Below are positions 8,916-18,269 of a stretch of DNA of 64,000 nt, in pieces. The DNA comes from a bacterium (GTDB taxonomy: Bacteria > Babelota > Babeliae > Babelales > GCA-2401785). The first letter of the stretch is position 1; each line of letters begins with the position of its first letter. Below the pieces are notes generated by a model. That model made no database searches. It was not told where the DNA came from and worked only from the letters and a program-made list of their open reading frames with translations. The DNA lies in the NCBI GenBank assembly GCA_023249975.1, contig JAHFBP010000006.1, forward strand, positions 1 through 64,000, given 5' to 3'. A program made the position numbers and the translations under genes.

Positions 8916-9260
8916 TTAAAAGCGTGAATCGGCGTCGTCATCGTCTTCTTTGTGTTTATCCAAATCTTCATTTGCTTGAGTTGGTCTGTTTTGAATTCCT
9001 GTTGAATTGCCACCAGACCCCATGGAATCATTGTCATCTTTGTCGTCAAAAATACCACTCACGCTGATGCGTTTGATGGCATAAACGAAGATGTATGCTG
9101 CGATAGCAAGACGAGCAAGGCCAAGAAGAAGTTGAGGATACATAACAAGAAGAGTTGCCGCAGCAATTGCTACAGCGCCTTGGAGGGCAGGGTTGAGCCT
9201 GTCCCACATTAATTCAGACATGGATATGATTCGATGAGCAGCGTCGCCAAGAAATTTCAT
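8916..9260 (-). CDS. small membrane protein with acidic tail
   Basis: 114 residues from the ATG at 9260, chosen for the GAGAGGG ribosome site seven bases upstream; the longer frame runs into the tRNA-Glu gene. One or two hydrophobic spans (~28-65, AVAIAAATLLVMYPQLLLGL) are followed by a polar, Asp-rich C-terminus (HKEDDDDADSRF). No family recognised. It lies just after tRNA-Glu on the same strand. Confidence 0.65.
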   Translation of the reverse strand: MKFLGDAAHRIISMSELMWDRLNPALQGAVAIAAATLLVMYPQLLLGLARLAIAAYIFVYAIKRISVSGIFDDKDDNDSMGSGGNSTGIQNRPTQANEDLDKHKEDDDDADSRF

Positions 9261-9287
9261 AACACCCTCTCTTGTGTTATAAAAAAA

Positions 9288-9365
9288 TGGCGTCCCCAAG
9301 GGGATTTGAACCCCTGTTACTAGGATGAAAACCTAGTGTCCTGGACCGACCTAGACGATGGGGAC
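9288..9365 (-). tRNA. tRNA-Glu (UUC)
   Basis: The minus strand folds as a cloverleaf: acceptor GTCCCCA paired with TGGGGAC, anticodon arm CTAGG-TTTTCAT-CCTAG with anticodon TTC, T arm with GGTTCAAATCC. The CCA end is encoded (9288-9290). Confidence 0.95.
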
Positions 9366-9534
9366 GTCTATATATTTCAACGATTGAATCATATTATTAT
9401 CATATTGGTCAACGGCTTTAACCTATTACTAGGTAACAATCTGTGACGTGGAGGTATGATAATCGTCATTTCAATCGATTGGTGTTCGCGCTAAGTTGTA
9501 TAGAGCGCCATGCTTTTTCATTTACGAAAAAACT

Positions 9535-9610
9535 TGGTGAGCCGCGTAGGACTCGAACCTACGACCCACAGCTTAAAAGGCTGTTGCTCTACCGCCTGAG
9601 CTAGCGGCTC
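9535..9610 (-). tRNA. tRNA-Lys (UUU)
   Basis: Minus-strand cloverleaf: acceptor GAGCCGC paired with GCGGCTC, D arm TAGCTCAGGCGGTAGAGCA, anticodon arm ACAGC-CTTTTAA-GCTGT with anticodon TTT, T arm GGTTCGAGTCC. CCA is encoded (9535-9537). Confidence 0.96.
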
Positions 9611-9624
9611 AATCACCAGGTACA

Positions 9625-9654
9625 AGTTTAGCCAAAGAGCCCATAGGCTGTCAA
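9625..9654 (-). promoter_or_regulatory. promoter of tRNA-Lys
   Basis: On the minus strand a perfect -35 box TTGACA (9654-9649) is followed after 18 bases by TAAACT (9630-9625), with transcription expected to start a few bases before the tRNA 5' end at 9610. Confidence 0.6.
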
Positions 9655-9696
9655 GCGCAAAATGCCATTTATACAGTGATTTATTCAAATATTGTG

Positions 9697-11067
9697 CTAA
9701 CTGAGTAAAATCTGGGCTATTGAAAAGTAAATTGTCACACCAATGATATCCATAACAGTGGCTAAAAATGGGGCAGCTGAACTGGTTGGATCAATATTGC
9801 AACGCTCCAAGATCAGTGGCGTAATGGTTCCAATAAATATTGAAACAATAACAATTGCAAACAAGGCAAGACTAATAATAGTCGCATTGGCAAGGTTTTG
9901 GCATGAATAATAAACGCGCGCAAATGAGAATGCAAACAAGATGAGGCCGAGAGCTAATGAGGTACCAAATTCGTGCAAGATCACCATGAGTCGGTTGTTT
10001 TCGTGAATTTCCCCCGTCACCAAGCCGCGAATCACCAGGGCCGTTGACTGGTTTCCGGCATTTCCGCCTGTTCCAATGAGCATGGTCAAAAAGAATGACA
10101 ATATTGTGTGTGCGCTAATCAGTGGTTCATATTTTGCCATAACAACACTGGATGCACTCTGGAGCAGCAAAAGGCCGATCAGCCATTTGATGCGGGAATA
10201 CACGCGCATAAAGAATGTCGTCTGAAAATAACTGTGTATAGCTTCTGATGGCGTAACCCCCGCCATTTTGAGCATGTCGTCTGTTGCTTCTTCTTCAATG
10301 ATTTCCAAAACATCATGCGCGGTGATTGTTCCTAAAAAACGATCTTCAAGGTCGACGACGGGAACTGAGAGCAAGTTGTAGTGTAAAAGTTGGGCGGCAA
10401 CATGGTCTTGATAGTCCGTTGCACGCGCTTTGACGTGGACTTTACGTAAGATGTCACCAATAATGATTTCGGAACTATTGCGAAAGAGGTCGTCCATGGA
10501 GATATAGCCGACCAGCACGTTGTGTTCATCGGTGATATAAATTCGTGGAGTTGATTCTTTGGTCTTGCCGTATTTTTGTAGAATCTCAATGCTTTTTCCG
10601 ACCGAAAAACTTGCCTTGAGCGAAATAGCACCCATGTTCATGAGCCGGCCAGCTGTTTTGGGTTGACTGCTTAGCGCTGACAAAAGGTGGTGTCGTTGTT
10701 GTTTTTGGATCAAAAGTAAATATTGTTTTTGAGCTGTTTCGGGTAAATGATCAAATAGATCGGTCAGAGCATCTGATGAAAGAAATTGTAAAAGGTGGGA
10801 AACTTGGGTTGGATCAAATTTTTCAAGCAAAAAAGCTTGGGTTTTAGGATCAAATTCTTCATAAGTCTGGTAAGCTAAAGCTTCAGGCAGTTTGAGGAAA
10901 AACTTCAAAAGGTGATCTTTTTTGAGCCGCTCAAGCAGTTTGGCAATGTCGGCAGGATGCAAATGGACGATAGTTGTCCATAAATTCTTGCCGATTTCGC
11001 TTCGTTCGGACAAGACTTCTTCCATGTTGGCAATGATCTGCGGGACAAGTTTTTCAATTGAATGCAT
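9697..11067 (-). CDS. mgtE: magnesium transporter MgtE
   Basis: 456 residues from the ATG at 11067, which has an AAGGA ribosome site and fits the family length (~450); a longer frame to 11148 is not needed. Domains in order: N-terminal helical Mg-sensing domain (~1-125), paired CBS domains (~130-250), and a five-span membrane domain with the signature GTGGNAGNQSTALVIRGLVT. MgtE carries Mg2+ across the inner membrane and closes when cytosolic Mg2+ binds the N and CBS domains. It is divergent from the pseudouridine synthase gene, with 106 bases between them. Confidence 0.96.
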   Translation of the reverse strand: MHSIEKLVPQIIANMEEVLSERSEIGKNLWTTIVHLHPADIAKLLERLKKDHLLKFFLKLPEALAYQTYEEFDPKTQAFLLEKFDPTQVSHLLQFLSSDALTDLFDHLPETAQKQYLLLIQKQQRHHLLSALSSQPKTAGRLMNMGAISLKASFSVGKSIEILQKYGKTKESTPRIYITDEHNVLVGYISMDDLFRNSSEIIIGDILRKVHVKARATDYQDHVAAQLLHYNLLSVPVVDLEDRFLGTITAHDVLEIIEEEATDDMLKMAGVTPSEAIHSYFQTTFFMRVYSRIKWLIGLLLLQSASSVVMAKYEPLISAHTILSFFLTMLIGTGGNAGNQSTALVIRGLVTGEIHENNRLMVILHEFGTSLALGLILFAFSFARVYYSCQNLANATIISLALFAIVIVSIFIGTITPLILERCNIDPTSSAAPFLATVMDIIGVTIYFSIAQILLS

Positions 11068-11173
11068 CAGAATCCTTAAATTTAGGGCCTGATTAGGCCA
11101 AGATTTTGATTTTTTCCGATAATATCTTAGTGTAGTAAGTAAGTTCAATTAACCAGGCAAACAGGACCCCTTT

Positions 11174-12142
11174 ATGAATACCGACAATTTGCAAGCACAG
11201 AGAGACGCGTCTCAGATCCGTGCAGCTCACACTTTAACGTACTCTGCGGAAAAACAGGGCCGACTTGACCATTACTTGGTTTCGTCCTTTCCTGACCACT
11301 CACGCACCTATTTGAGAGGGTTGATTGATAAGAACCATGTTTTGGTTAATCAAAAAGGAGTTTCAAAGTCTGGTGCCGTCCTGAAAATTGGCGATACCGT
11401 TTCAATAGAATTTCCTACGGCCGAGCCGAGTCACCTTGTTGCGCATAAGGTTGATTTTGAAGTTATTGATATGCAGCCCGATTTTATTATTATCAACAAG
11501 CCTGCGGGCTTGACGGTCCATCCAGCACCGAGCAACCTTGGCGACATTACTCTTGCTCATGGCCTTTTACATCGATTTGAAGAATTGGTGGAATTTAATG
11601 ATGACGAACGCCCAGGCATTGTGCATCGTCTTGATCGTGACACTTCTGGGGTCATGATTGTGGCGCGTAATGAACGCGGCAAAAGTAAGATCGGAACCAT
11701 GTTTCATGATCGCTTGATCAAAAAGACCTATTGCGCCGTTGTGCATGGCCATCCAGCTGAACGAGAAGGCACGATTGACTTTCCGATTGGCCGTGATCGC
11801 GTATATCGCCACAAAATGTCTCATCGTGGCCTGAAAGAGCGCGTTGCCACCACTTTTTATGCAGTTCGGTCATATCACGAGAACTTTACCGTGATTGACT
11901 GCTTCCCGGTTACCGGCAGAACACACCAAATTCGCGTCCATTGCAAAGCAATAGGCCATTCTATTTTTGGTGATGAGCTCTATGGTGAAACGTCAAAATT
12001 GATCAAACGTCAGGCACTTCATGCCCATAAGTTGGCATTTGAGTATGATGGAAAAGCTTTTGAGTACTCAGTTCCGCTTCCAGACGACATGGTGCGTCTG
12101 ATTGCAACTAGCCCAGAGCTGCCCGCTGAAATAGCTGAATAA
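11174..12142 (+). CDS. RluA/RluD-family rRNA pseudouridine synthase
   Basis: 322 residues. An S4 RNA-binding domain at ~30-90 (RLDHYLVSSFPDHSRTYLRG) precedes the catalytic domain with INKPAGLTVHP and the active-site motif HRLDRDTSG, whose Asp attacks the uridine. A C-terminal part with GRTHQIRVH completes the fold. Length and S4 domain suggest RluD, which modifies helix 69 of 23S rRNA, but the subfamily cannot be fixed by eye. A terminator follows. Confidence 0.92.
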   Translation: MNTDNLQAQRDASQIRAAHTLTYSAEKQGRLDHYLVSSFPDHSRTYLRGLIDKNHVLVNQKGVSKSGAVLKIGDTVSIEFPTAEPSHLVAHKVDFEVIDMQPDFIIINKPAGLTVHPAPSNLGDITLAHGLLHRFEELVEFNDDERPGIVHRLDRDTSGVMIVARNERGKSKIGTMFHDRLIKKTYCAVVHGHPAEREGTIDFPIGRDRVYRHKMSHRGLKERVATTFYAVRSYHENFTVIDCFPVTGRTHQIRVHCKAIGHSIFGDELYGETSKLIKRQALHAHKLAFEYDGKAFEYSVPLPDDMVRLIATSPELPAEIAE

Positions 12143-12166
12143 TCACAATTTTCATTCTAGAATAAC

Positions 12167-12201
12167 AAAAGGCCTCTTGCATAAAAACAAGGGGCCTTTT
12201 T
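12167..12201. terminator. bidirectional terminator between convergent genes
   Basis: AAAAGGCCTCTTG (12167-12179) pairs with CAAGGGGCCTTTT (12188-12200) with one G-T pair. The stem has A on one side and T on the other, so it can end both the pseudouridine synthase (+) and the Sel1 gene (-). Confidence 0.8.
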
Positions 12202-12222
12202 ACTGAGCAAGTACCAAATGAC

Positions 12223-13461
12223 TTAGCAAAAAAACTTTTCAATGTTGTTAATTACAGAGTTTTTGGTTTCGGGATTATTTAATGATGCAAGTATTGTTTT
12301 TGCGTCTTTATTCATAGGGGCTGCTTTTTCCAAGCACTCCATTCCTTCTTTGATATTACGATCGCCATTGGCTCCTGCGATATATAAACATCCGAGAGAT
12401 GTCAAAGCATTGTGATCATTGAATTTGGCTGCTTTTTCTAAATAATATTTCGCTTTCCCGTAATTTTTTAGTGTGCATTTTGGGTCTGCATACATTTGCC
12501 CTAAGTAGGAAAAGGCCACAATATTTGCCTTATCTGTGGAATCCATGAGGGCTAATATAGATTTTGGTGAATTTTGAAGGCTACTGAGTCCTTGAGTATT
12601 GGCAAAAAAAACATTTTCAGTAGCCCTTTTGTTCTCATATTTTATAGCAGCTTCAAATAATTGTTCAGCCTCTTGATAATTGCCTTTTTTATAAGAAAAC
12701 ACAGCTAATTGACTTAAGGCCTTAGGATGATTTTGGTTGGCGGCAAGAGTGTAGTATTTTTTTGCTTGGTCTATATCATGGGCAACAACATTGCCTTCTT
12801 CATGTAAACAACCTAGGTAAAAAAGGGCATTGTTGTTATTTTTTTGAGCCGCAAGATTTAAGTAATGCAACCCTTGCTTGGCGTCCTTTTCGACATACTG
12901 TCCAGAAATATACAAAACGCCTAGTTCGGCTTGTGTAGGGGCATAGCCCATTTCTGCCGCACTATGAAGGAGGGAGATGGCTTTTTGAACATCTATACCA
13001 ACTCCATGTCCGGTTAGATACATGAAGCTCAGTACTGAAAAAGCTTCAGGACAGCCTTGTTCACAGGAGCGCTCCAAAAGTTTTTTTGCGACCACATAAT
13101 CTTGATTAACGTTTATCCCATATAAATAACTACTTGCAACTCCACAAATTTCTATTGGATCTCCATGATCTGCCAGGTACTCTAAATTTATTTTTTTGAG
13201 GTTTGGGATTTTAATAATCGTTAGAACAGAGGAAAATAAGTAAATAAGGCTTAGGCAGGAGATAGCTCCATAAAGAGCTGTTTTTCCAAAAGCTATGGAA
13301 CGAAGCGATGCGCTTGTAGCCTCAGAGATATTGGCAAAAGCCATTTTTGTTTTGGGCCAAGTAAATTCCATGATTTTTCTGGTTATAAAGAATGCACAAA
13401 TCCCAAAAGCCTTCCCACTCAAGACGTAACCTGCGGTGTAACCTAATTCTCCAGCCGTCAT
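12223..13461 (-). CDS. membrane-anchored Sel1-repeat protein
   Basis: 412 residues from the ATG at 13461 (GGA ribosome site nine bases upstream; a TTG at 13473 is the alternative). The N-terminal ~80 residues hold two hydrophobic stretches. From ~95 to ~400 come about eight Sel1-like repeats of ~36 residues, such as AKKLLERSCEQGCPEAFSVL and QAKKYYTLAANQNHPKALSQ. Sel1 repeats are helical protein-binding scaffolds, common in host-adapted bacteria such as Legionella. Membrane anchoring suggests the repeats face the periplasm or outside. Partner unknown. Confidence 0.88.
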   Translation of the reverse strand: MTAGELGYTAGYVLSGKAFGICAFFITRKIMEFTWPKTKMAFANISEATSASLRSIAFGKTALYGAISCLSLIYLFSSVLTIIKIPNLKKINLEYLADHGDPIEICGVASSYLYGINVNQDYVVAKKLLERSCEQGCPEAFSVLSFMYLTGHGVGIDVQKAISLLHSAAEMGYAPTQAELGVLYISGQYVEKDAKQGLHYLNLAAQKNNNNALFYLGCLHEEGNVVAHDIDQAKKYYTLAANQNHPKALSQLAVFSYKKGNYQEAEQLFEAAIKYENKRATENVFFANTQGLSSLQNSPKSILALMDSTDKANIVAFSYLGQMYADPKCTLKNYGKAKYYLEKAAKFNDHNALTSLGCLYIAGANGDRNIKEGMECLEKAAPMNKDAKTILASLNNPETKNSVINNIEKFFC

Positions 13462-13597
13462 GTTTTTTTCCAAATTTTCAAGGTGTTAATAATACTACTT
13501 CATGTTAATAGCATTTGATTGGTGTTTAACCATGCCAGTCTTGTGATTTAAGTGCAATAGAAATCTCAGTATAATTAAAAGTTTCAATATAAGTGCC

Positions 13598-14410
13598 TTA
13601 TGTCCACAGGGCGTCTTCTGAATATGATGCCCGTCTGCTTGAGCTCGTATTTCCACCATCAAAATTTCTTCTGCGCATTAATTTTTCAACTTCGGCTGTA
13701 TCATCTGAAGGTGCCAATGGGTCCAAGTCGCGGGCATGACTAGCCAGATAACAAAATTCTGTAAGAAGGCATTGGAGAGCTTTTTTGTCGTGAATAATCA
13801 TAATGTTTTCGTAATTTTCATTATTACCCTTTTGTGTCAAGTTGAGTGATCCATTAATTGCCTTGTCATCGATAATTAAGAATTTGTGATGCATCAAAGG
13901 TTCATTTGTCCATTTTTTTGGTGCAGATCCTGTGCGGGCAAGTTCTAGTTCTTGATTTGAAGGAAATGGAAATATTTTGGTTGTTATGCCCGATTGACTG
14001 AGCTGATCGGCTTTTCCTGCTCCAAGTTTTATACTCAAAATATCGGTAACAATTTGAATGTCGATATTTTGTTGGTATTTTTGTGCGCGCTCTTGTGTTC
14101 GTAAAAGCGCCTCAATAATCTTGTCATTGGTAATGAGATAAACCGCAATGAGTATTCGGTCTTGAGCGGCATCTATTTCGGTTACTATGCGTTGAATGAG
14201 GTCGTGGCGTGATGAAACGAGGGTTTCAATAGGTTGAAGGTTGTGTTGCGGCGCTAGGGTTTTATACTCGCGCAATTGCTTGATTTTACGAAGGCCTTTT
14301 TTTGAAACTTGTATGAAAAAGTTTTTAAAGGGAGTTGGGCATGCTTTTTGAGGTGATCCAATTGCAAAGGCTACAAGGCTTGTCAGGGCTATAATTTTTT
14401 TGAGGTTCAT
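13598..14410 (-). CDS. exported phospholipase-D-fold protein (second of pair)
   Basis: 270 residues with an N-terminal signal (KKIIALTSLVAFAIGSPQKA). One HKD motif is present (HHKFLIIDDKAINGSLNLTQ), as in the Nuc/PLD-like nuclease subfamily that works as a dimer. Substrate could be nucleic acid or phospholipid. Its start overlaps the stop of the upstream PLD gene by four bases (ATGA), so the two are translationally coupled and may form a heterodimer. The C-terminal ~40 residues are polar and rich in Arg and Ser. Confidence 0.85.
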   Translation of the reverse strand: MNLKKIIALTSLVAFAIGSPQKACPTPFKNFFIQVSKKGLRKIKQLREYKTLAPQHNLQPIETLVSSRHDLIQRIVTEIDAAQDRILIAVYLITNDKIIEALLRTQERAQKYQQNIDIQIVTDILSIKLGAGKADQLSQSGITTKIFPFPSNQELELARTGSAPKKWTNEPLMHHKFLIIDDKAINGSLNLTQKGNNENYENIMIIHDKKALQCLLTEFCYLASHARDLDPLAPSDDTAEVEKLMRRRNFDGGNTSSSRRASYSEDALWT

Positions 14411-15075
14411 TCGTAATCCTCTTTTGCTGAATCTTCTCGCAGGCTTGGGTTAAGTTTTTGGGCCTTATCAAAAAGCTCGTCAAATTGTTTTTTGTACAGC
14501 AGAAGAATGCTCATATCGCGAATTTTTACGGCATTTTCTTTATTAACATTGCTTGCTTGCTGGGTCCAATTGAACGACCCTGTCCACAAAAGATCATCAA
14601 TGATGGCAAATTTGTGATGCATAATTGGCGCAAAGCTTTTGGTCTGTTCATCGTCAAAAGACCGTTCAGCTTCTACGCTTTCTTTTTCGTCATATAATGC
14701 TGATGGGTTGAATAAATGCACCACAATGCCAGCTTGGACCAACATGCTCGATTTTCCGTAGCCTGATCGGGAATAAGGATCGACAACCAATTTGACAACC
14801 ACACCACGTTTGTGAGCAGCAATGAGAGCTTCGGCAATTTTTTTATGAAAAAGTGCGTACATGGCGACCAGGATTCTTTTTTTAGCGTTATTCAATTCAT
14901 CGATGAGTTTTTCATCTAAGTGGTCTTCTGGTGAAAAAAACACTTCGATTTTCGGAAGGGGTGAAAAAGCTTTAATTTCGGGTGTTGACTCTGTGGGAAT
15001 TGATACCTCAGCATTGATTGGAATTTGAGATAACAACAATGCCGTGAATAAGAAACGTGAAATTTTTGGAGTCAT
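14407..15075 (-). CDS. exported phospholipase-D-fold protein (first of pair)
   Basis: 222 residues from the ATG at 15075, which places a clean signal peptide first (KISRFLFTALLLSQIPINAE). One HKD motif (HHKFAIIDDLLWTGSFNWTQ) lies near residue 165. The frame extends to 15114, but that would bury the signal peptide. It is paired with the gene at 13598 by a four-base overlap. One active-site half per chain implies dimerisation. Nuclease or phospholipase activity cannot be told apart by eye. Confidence 0.85.
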   Translation of the reverse strand: MTPKISRFLFTALLLSQIPINAEVSIPTESTPEIKAFSPLPKIEVFFSPEDHLDEKLIDELNNAKKRILVAMYALFHKKIAEALIAAHKRGVVVKLVVDPYSRSGYGKSSMLVQAGIVVHLFNPSALYDEKESVEAERSFDDEQTKSFAPIMHHKFAIIDDLLWTGSFNWTQQASNVNKENAVKIRDMSILLLYKKQFDELFDKAQKLNPSLREDSAKEDYE

Positions 15076-15250
15076 AATCTCAAGATCTTTTTTGTAAAGA
15101 AGATTAATGCGCAAGCGCAGAATATCTGATTATGGGCATCACATTAAAGCATTTATTTTTTTTGTCATGTGCATCTCGTTGACCTGCGCAATCTGATCAT
15201 TGTATATCCTTTGTATAAGACTTTTTGTGTGAGGTCAAAAAGGAGCTGTG

Positions 15251-15757
15251 ATGAAAAAATTAAATTATGCCCTATTAATCAGTGCTGTGTGTGGTTTTCA
15301 ACTTAATGGTGATGCTGATTCTGCACAGGATTTGCACAAAAAAGTGAGCAGGGAGTTGATTGAATTGCGTAAGGATTTCCCTGAAACACAAGACAGAGTT
15401 TATCGAGCTCTTGATCATGTTGGCCGGATGTACAAAGTTCTTAAGGATGAACAAGCGAGCAGTATGGCTATAAAATCTGAAGTTGAAAGCTTGAAGGGTC
15501 AGGTTAAGGATATGGAGCGAGAGCTGCAAGTTCTTAAAAAATATGAAAAAGATTGCCGTCGTGAAGTGGAAGAGCAATCTAGTCTTCATGCACAGCTGGA
15601 AGCAAAGGTACTGGAGTTCCGTGAACTTCTTGCCGTGCGGCCTGTGGAGCCTCGCTTGGCAGGAGAGCCTTTGTTTGAGGTCGCTTTGGCTGAGGATGAA
15701 AATAGTTTTCTCGCTGAGGCTGGCAATTTTGATGAAGCTCGAGAGCAATTAACTTGA
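15251..15757 (+). CDS. exported coiled-coil protein
   Basis: 168 residues from the ATG at 15251 (AGGAG ribosome site at 15241-15245). A short signal (KLNYALLISAVCGFQLNGDA) precedes a helical, charged stretch with heptad pattern at ~60-125 (SEVESLKGQVKDMERELQVL). No family recognised. It may be a periplasmic or surface structural protein. Confidence 0.75.
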   Translation: MKKLNYALLISAVCGFQLNGDADSAQDLHKKVSRELIELRKDFPETQDRVYRALDHVGRMYKVLKDEQASSMAIKSEVESLKGQVKDMERELQVLKKYEKDCRREVEEQSSLHAQLEAKVLEFRELLAVRPVEPRLAGEPLFEVALAEDENSFLAEAGNFDEAREQLT

Positions 15758-15915
15758 GTTCATCGGGGCAAGGGAGTCTAAATTCTGCTTTGTCGACTCA
15801 TCGCAATCTCTTGTTTTATGATTGGACCATGCGAATAACGTAAATCGCAAAAACGATAAAGCGATGCCCAAAGGGCAAAGGGGGAATCATTAAGGGGAAA
15901 TGGGGGTTTGTCCTT

Positions 15916-17877
15916 ATGATTTTGGCCCTGTGTCAAGATCAAGGTCTGGGTAGTGTCAATCAGCCAATACGTGTTTTATTCCTTTCAACATCTCAGCATG
16001 AAAAAGACAGCTATCAGCCTATTATTTCGTTTATAGAATCGGCTGGAGTTGAGGTAGATTATATGTCCCTTGGGCAGATTCTTGATCAGCCTCATATTGA
16101 TTTTTCTGGGTACCAAGCACTTTTTGTTGATATTGGTGTTGAGTTCATGCAGGCTCAAAATTCTTCAGTTGCCCGTTCCACTTTTATGCATATGTTGGGA
16201 CGATGGAGCAAAAAGAAAAATGTCGTCACAGGGCTTTTCTTCCCATCACTTTCGGCCAGGGCTGGTCAGGCGCGCCAAACACAACAAGAACTTCTGAAGT
16301 TATTTGGAAAAAATGATTCGCAGTCACAAATTGTCCAGTTTCTTGAGCAACCTCTTGAGTCCAGATCTTATCGATATCATACCACCCTCAATATGCCGCG
16401 GCTTGGCAGCAAAGGTATGATAAGCGATCAATTTCAAACAAGCGCCGGTGTTGTTCCATTGCCTCGGCAGTCACACTTACTTGATGCAGAACTCAAACCA
16501 TTGATGCCGCTTGCGCTCATGGCTCCTGGTAAGCATAAAGAAAACACTTTGTTGGTCAGTTTCAGTAGTTTGCTCACCGCGTTGGGAATTTCAGAAAACT
16601 TTCAGTTATTTCCTGTCAGCAGTGAGCTTGAACAGCAAATTGCGCAGTCGATTCAGTCAATGTTTTGCCAGCTTTTTGATACGGCTTTTTCGCGAGTCAG
16701 TAAGCCAGTTTTGGGTAGTCAGGGACGGAAGTTTTTTGAAAAGAAAATGAGGCCCAAGCGAGGCGCAAACAAGGCGATAAAAACTGCATGGATGGAGCTG
16801 ATCGCTTTTGATGACAACACTGCAAATCAGGAAGCTGAAAAAGTTGCGGGCAGCCGTGCAAAGCTTATTAAGTATTTGTTTGATTCCGGAGTTGATACAT
16901 TGTGGATCAGTTTTTGTCCGCAGGAATATCTGTCCAGCCCTGCAGCCAAACGCAAAGATCAAAAGCAAAGGTTTTTGGATTCCATTGGTCGGTTCACCGC
17001 AATGTTCAAACAGGAAGCTGACCGCCGCAAGGTAGCTTTGCCGCAGATTATGATTGGATTTGAAATAGCCAATAATTTGTACGACCCTTTTTTGCCGCAT
17101 CCGCACGCTGTCGACATTTACGGCAATCATTATGTGGATGTTCCCAGTCCAACGAGCGATCTGTTCTGGGATAACGAGGTGCTCAATCCACTCAAGGAAT
17201 TTGTTCATTTATGGAAAAATCCAGAAATTTCCCATGGAATTAAATTGGGTGGGGTTGTTTTGGATTTGGAAATGTATGGTCGCAAAAAAACGGGATCATT
17301 TTTGTCCAGCATGGGATTTGAGCCAGCAGCGCTGACGGCAGAAGGACAAGAGTCCATTTCCGATGTGTTGCTCAATAAAGCATTCAGTGATCATTTTGTT
17401 GCATTGCAACAGCGAGCGCGTGCTCTGGGTGAACGGATTCGCGCAGCCTGTTTGCAGTCTATACCCAATGCATTAATCGGATGCTATCACCCACATATTT
17501 CCCTCGATTGGTTTTATAAGGGATTGTATCAAGGCCTTTGCGATGAGCAAAATCCACTGTATTTATTTACATTTAATGCTCGGTTTGACACGCAAGGGCA
17601 TGTACTGAAAAATCATGATATCAATGCACATCATTCAAGTGTTCTTATGCTTTCCAAGGTTCAAAATGCAGCTGACTTCAAGCGATTGGATGAGATTATG
17701 CAGCGCAATGGCCGTGTGTGGATCAATCGCTTTTCACGGCTTGCTCAGCCCTATGCACCTGATCAGTGGTATACGATTGAACAAACCCCTATGAATCACA
17801 AGCAAAAGCTCGATTTTTGTAAGTATCTGCGATCTGTTGCTCATTTAAAGCTTTCCCCAACGAAAATTTTTTTGTAA
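15916..17877 (+). CDS. 653-residue protein of unknown function
   Basis: Not recognised. The start is uncertain: the ATG at 15916 has no good ribosome site, and upstream in-frame residues (FVLMILAL) would lengthen a hydrophobic N-terminus. Residues ~20-90 look like an alpha/beta sheet domain (IRVLFLSTSQ). The middle part (~280-560) has the rhythm of a TIM barrel with carboxylates at strand ends (GVDTLWISF, IMIGFEIAN, GGVVLDLEMYG, ALIGCYHPHISLDW), which would suit a glycoside-hydrolase-like enzyme. That is inference from pattern only. Thioredoxin follows by 56 bases. Confidence 0.7.
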   Translation: MILALCQDQGLGSVNQPIRVLFLSTSQHEKDSYQPIISFIESAGVEVDYMSLGQILDQPHIDFSGYQALFVDIGVEFMQAQNSSVARSTFMHMLGRWSKKKNVVTGLFFPSLSARAGQARQTQQELLKLFGKNDSQSQIVQFLEQPLESRSYRYHTTLNMPRLGSKGMISDQFQTSAGVVPLPRQSHLLDAELKPLMPLALMAPGKHKENTLLVSFSSLLTALGISENFQLFPVSSELEQQIAQSIQSMFCQLFDTAFSRVSKPVLGSQGRKFFEKKMRPKRGANKAIKTAWMELIAFDDNTANQEAEKVAGSRAKLIKYLFDSGVDTLWISFCPQEYLSSPAAKRKDQKQRFLDSIGRFTAMFKQEADRRKVALPQIMIGFEIANNLYDPFLPHPHAVDIYGNHYVDVPSPTSDLFWDNEVLNPLKEFVHLWKNPEISHGIKLGGVVLDLEMYGRKKTGSFLSSMGFEPAALTAEGQESISDVLLNKAFSDHFVALQQRARALGERIRAACLQSIPNALIGCYHPHISLDWFYKGLYQGLCDEQNPLYLFTFNARFDTQGHVLKNHDINAHHSSVLMLSKVQNAADFKRLDEIMQRNGRVWINRFSRLAQPYAPDQWYTIEQTPMNHKQKLDFCKYLRSVAHLKLSPTKIFL

Positions 17878-17933
17878 CCTCAAATTAACAGATGGGGGCT
17901 TAGGGCCCATGAAGTATGGCAGGAGATCGTTAT

Positions 17934-18254
17934 ATGTTGGCAGAAGTTACACATAAGAATTTTAAGAGCGTGGTGCAGGAATCTCGTATCCCTGTGATCA
18001 TTGATGCATATGCACCATGGTGTTCTCCGTGTAATTCAATGGCCCCTATTTTTGAAGATATGGCCGCTGAATTTAAGGGCATCTATAAATTCGTTAAAAT
18101 CAATGTTGATGAAGAACATGACTGGGCAGTTGAATATAAAATTGCATCTATTCCCACTTTGGTATTCATGAAAGATGGCCATGAAATTGGTCGGACCAGT
18201 GGATTTCAAGATGAAGACGCCATAAAAGATGCTATCAAAAAAATATTCGGTTAA
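17934..18254 (+). CDS. trxA: thioredoxin
   Basis: 106 residues from the ATG at 17934, chosen because AGGAG lies nine bases upstream and the length is that of thioredoxin; an earlier ATG at 17916 adds six residues. Active site WCSPC within DAYAPWCSPCNSMAPIFEDM, cis-proline in SIPTLVFMKDG. No signal peptide, so it works in the cytosol as a disulfide reductant. The active site has SP where the usual motif is GP. Confidence 0.93.
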   Translation: MLAEVTHKNFKSVVQESRIPVIIDAYAPWCSPCNSMAPIFEDMAAEFKGIYKFVKINVDEEHDWAVEYKIASIPTLVFMKDGHEIGRTSGFQDEDAIKDAIKKIFG

Positions 18255-18269
18255 TCGACTGCGCTATGG

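Noticed and set aside
13598-15075. PLD pair as a toxin-antitoxin or defence unit
   Set aside because: Both have signal peptides and the same fold; nothing resembles an antitoxin or sensor.
15275-15748. 157-codon open frame on the minus strand
   Set aside because: Antisense to the coiled-coil gene at 15251, composition unlike protein, no start signal.
16657-17208. 183-codon minus-strand frame
   Set aside because: Lies fully inside the 653-residue gene and has biased Cys/Phe/Leu composition.
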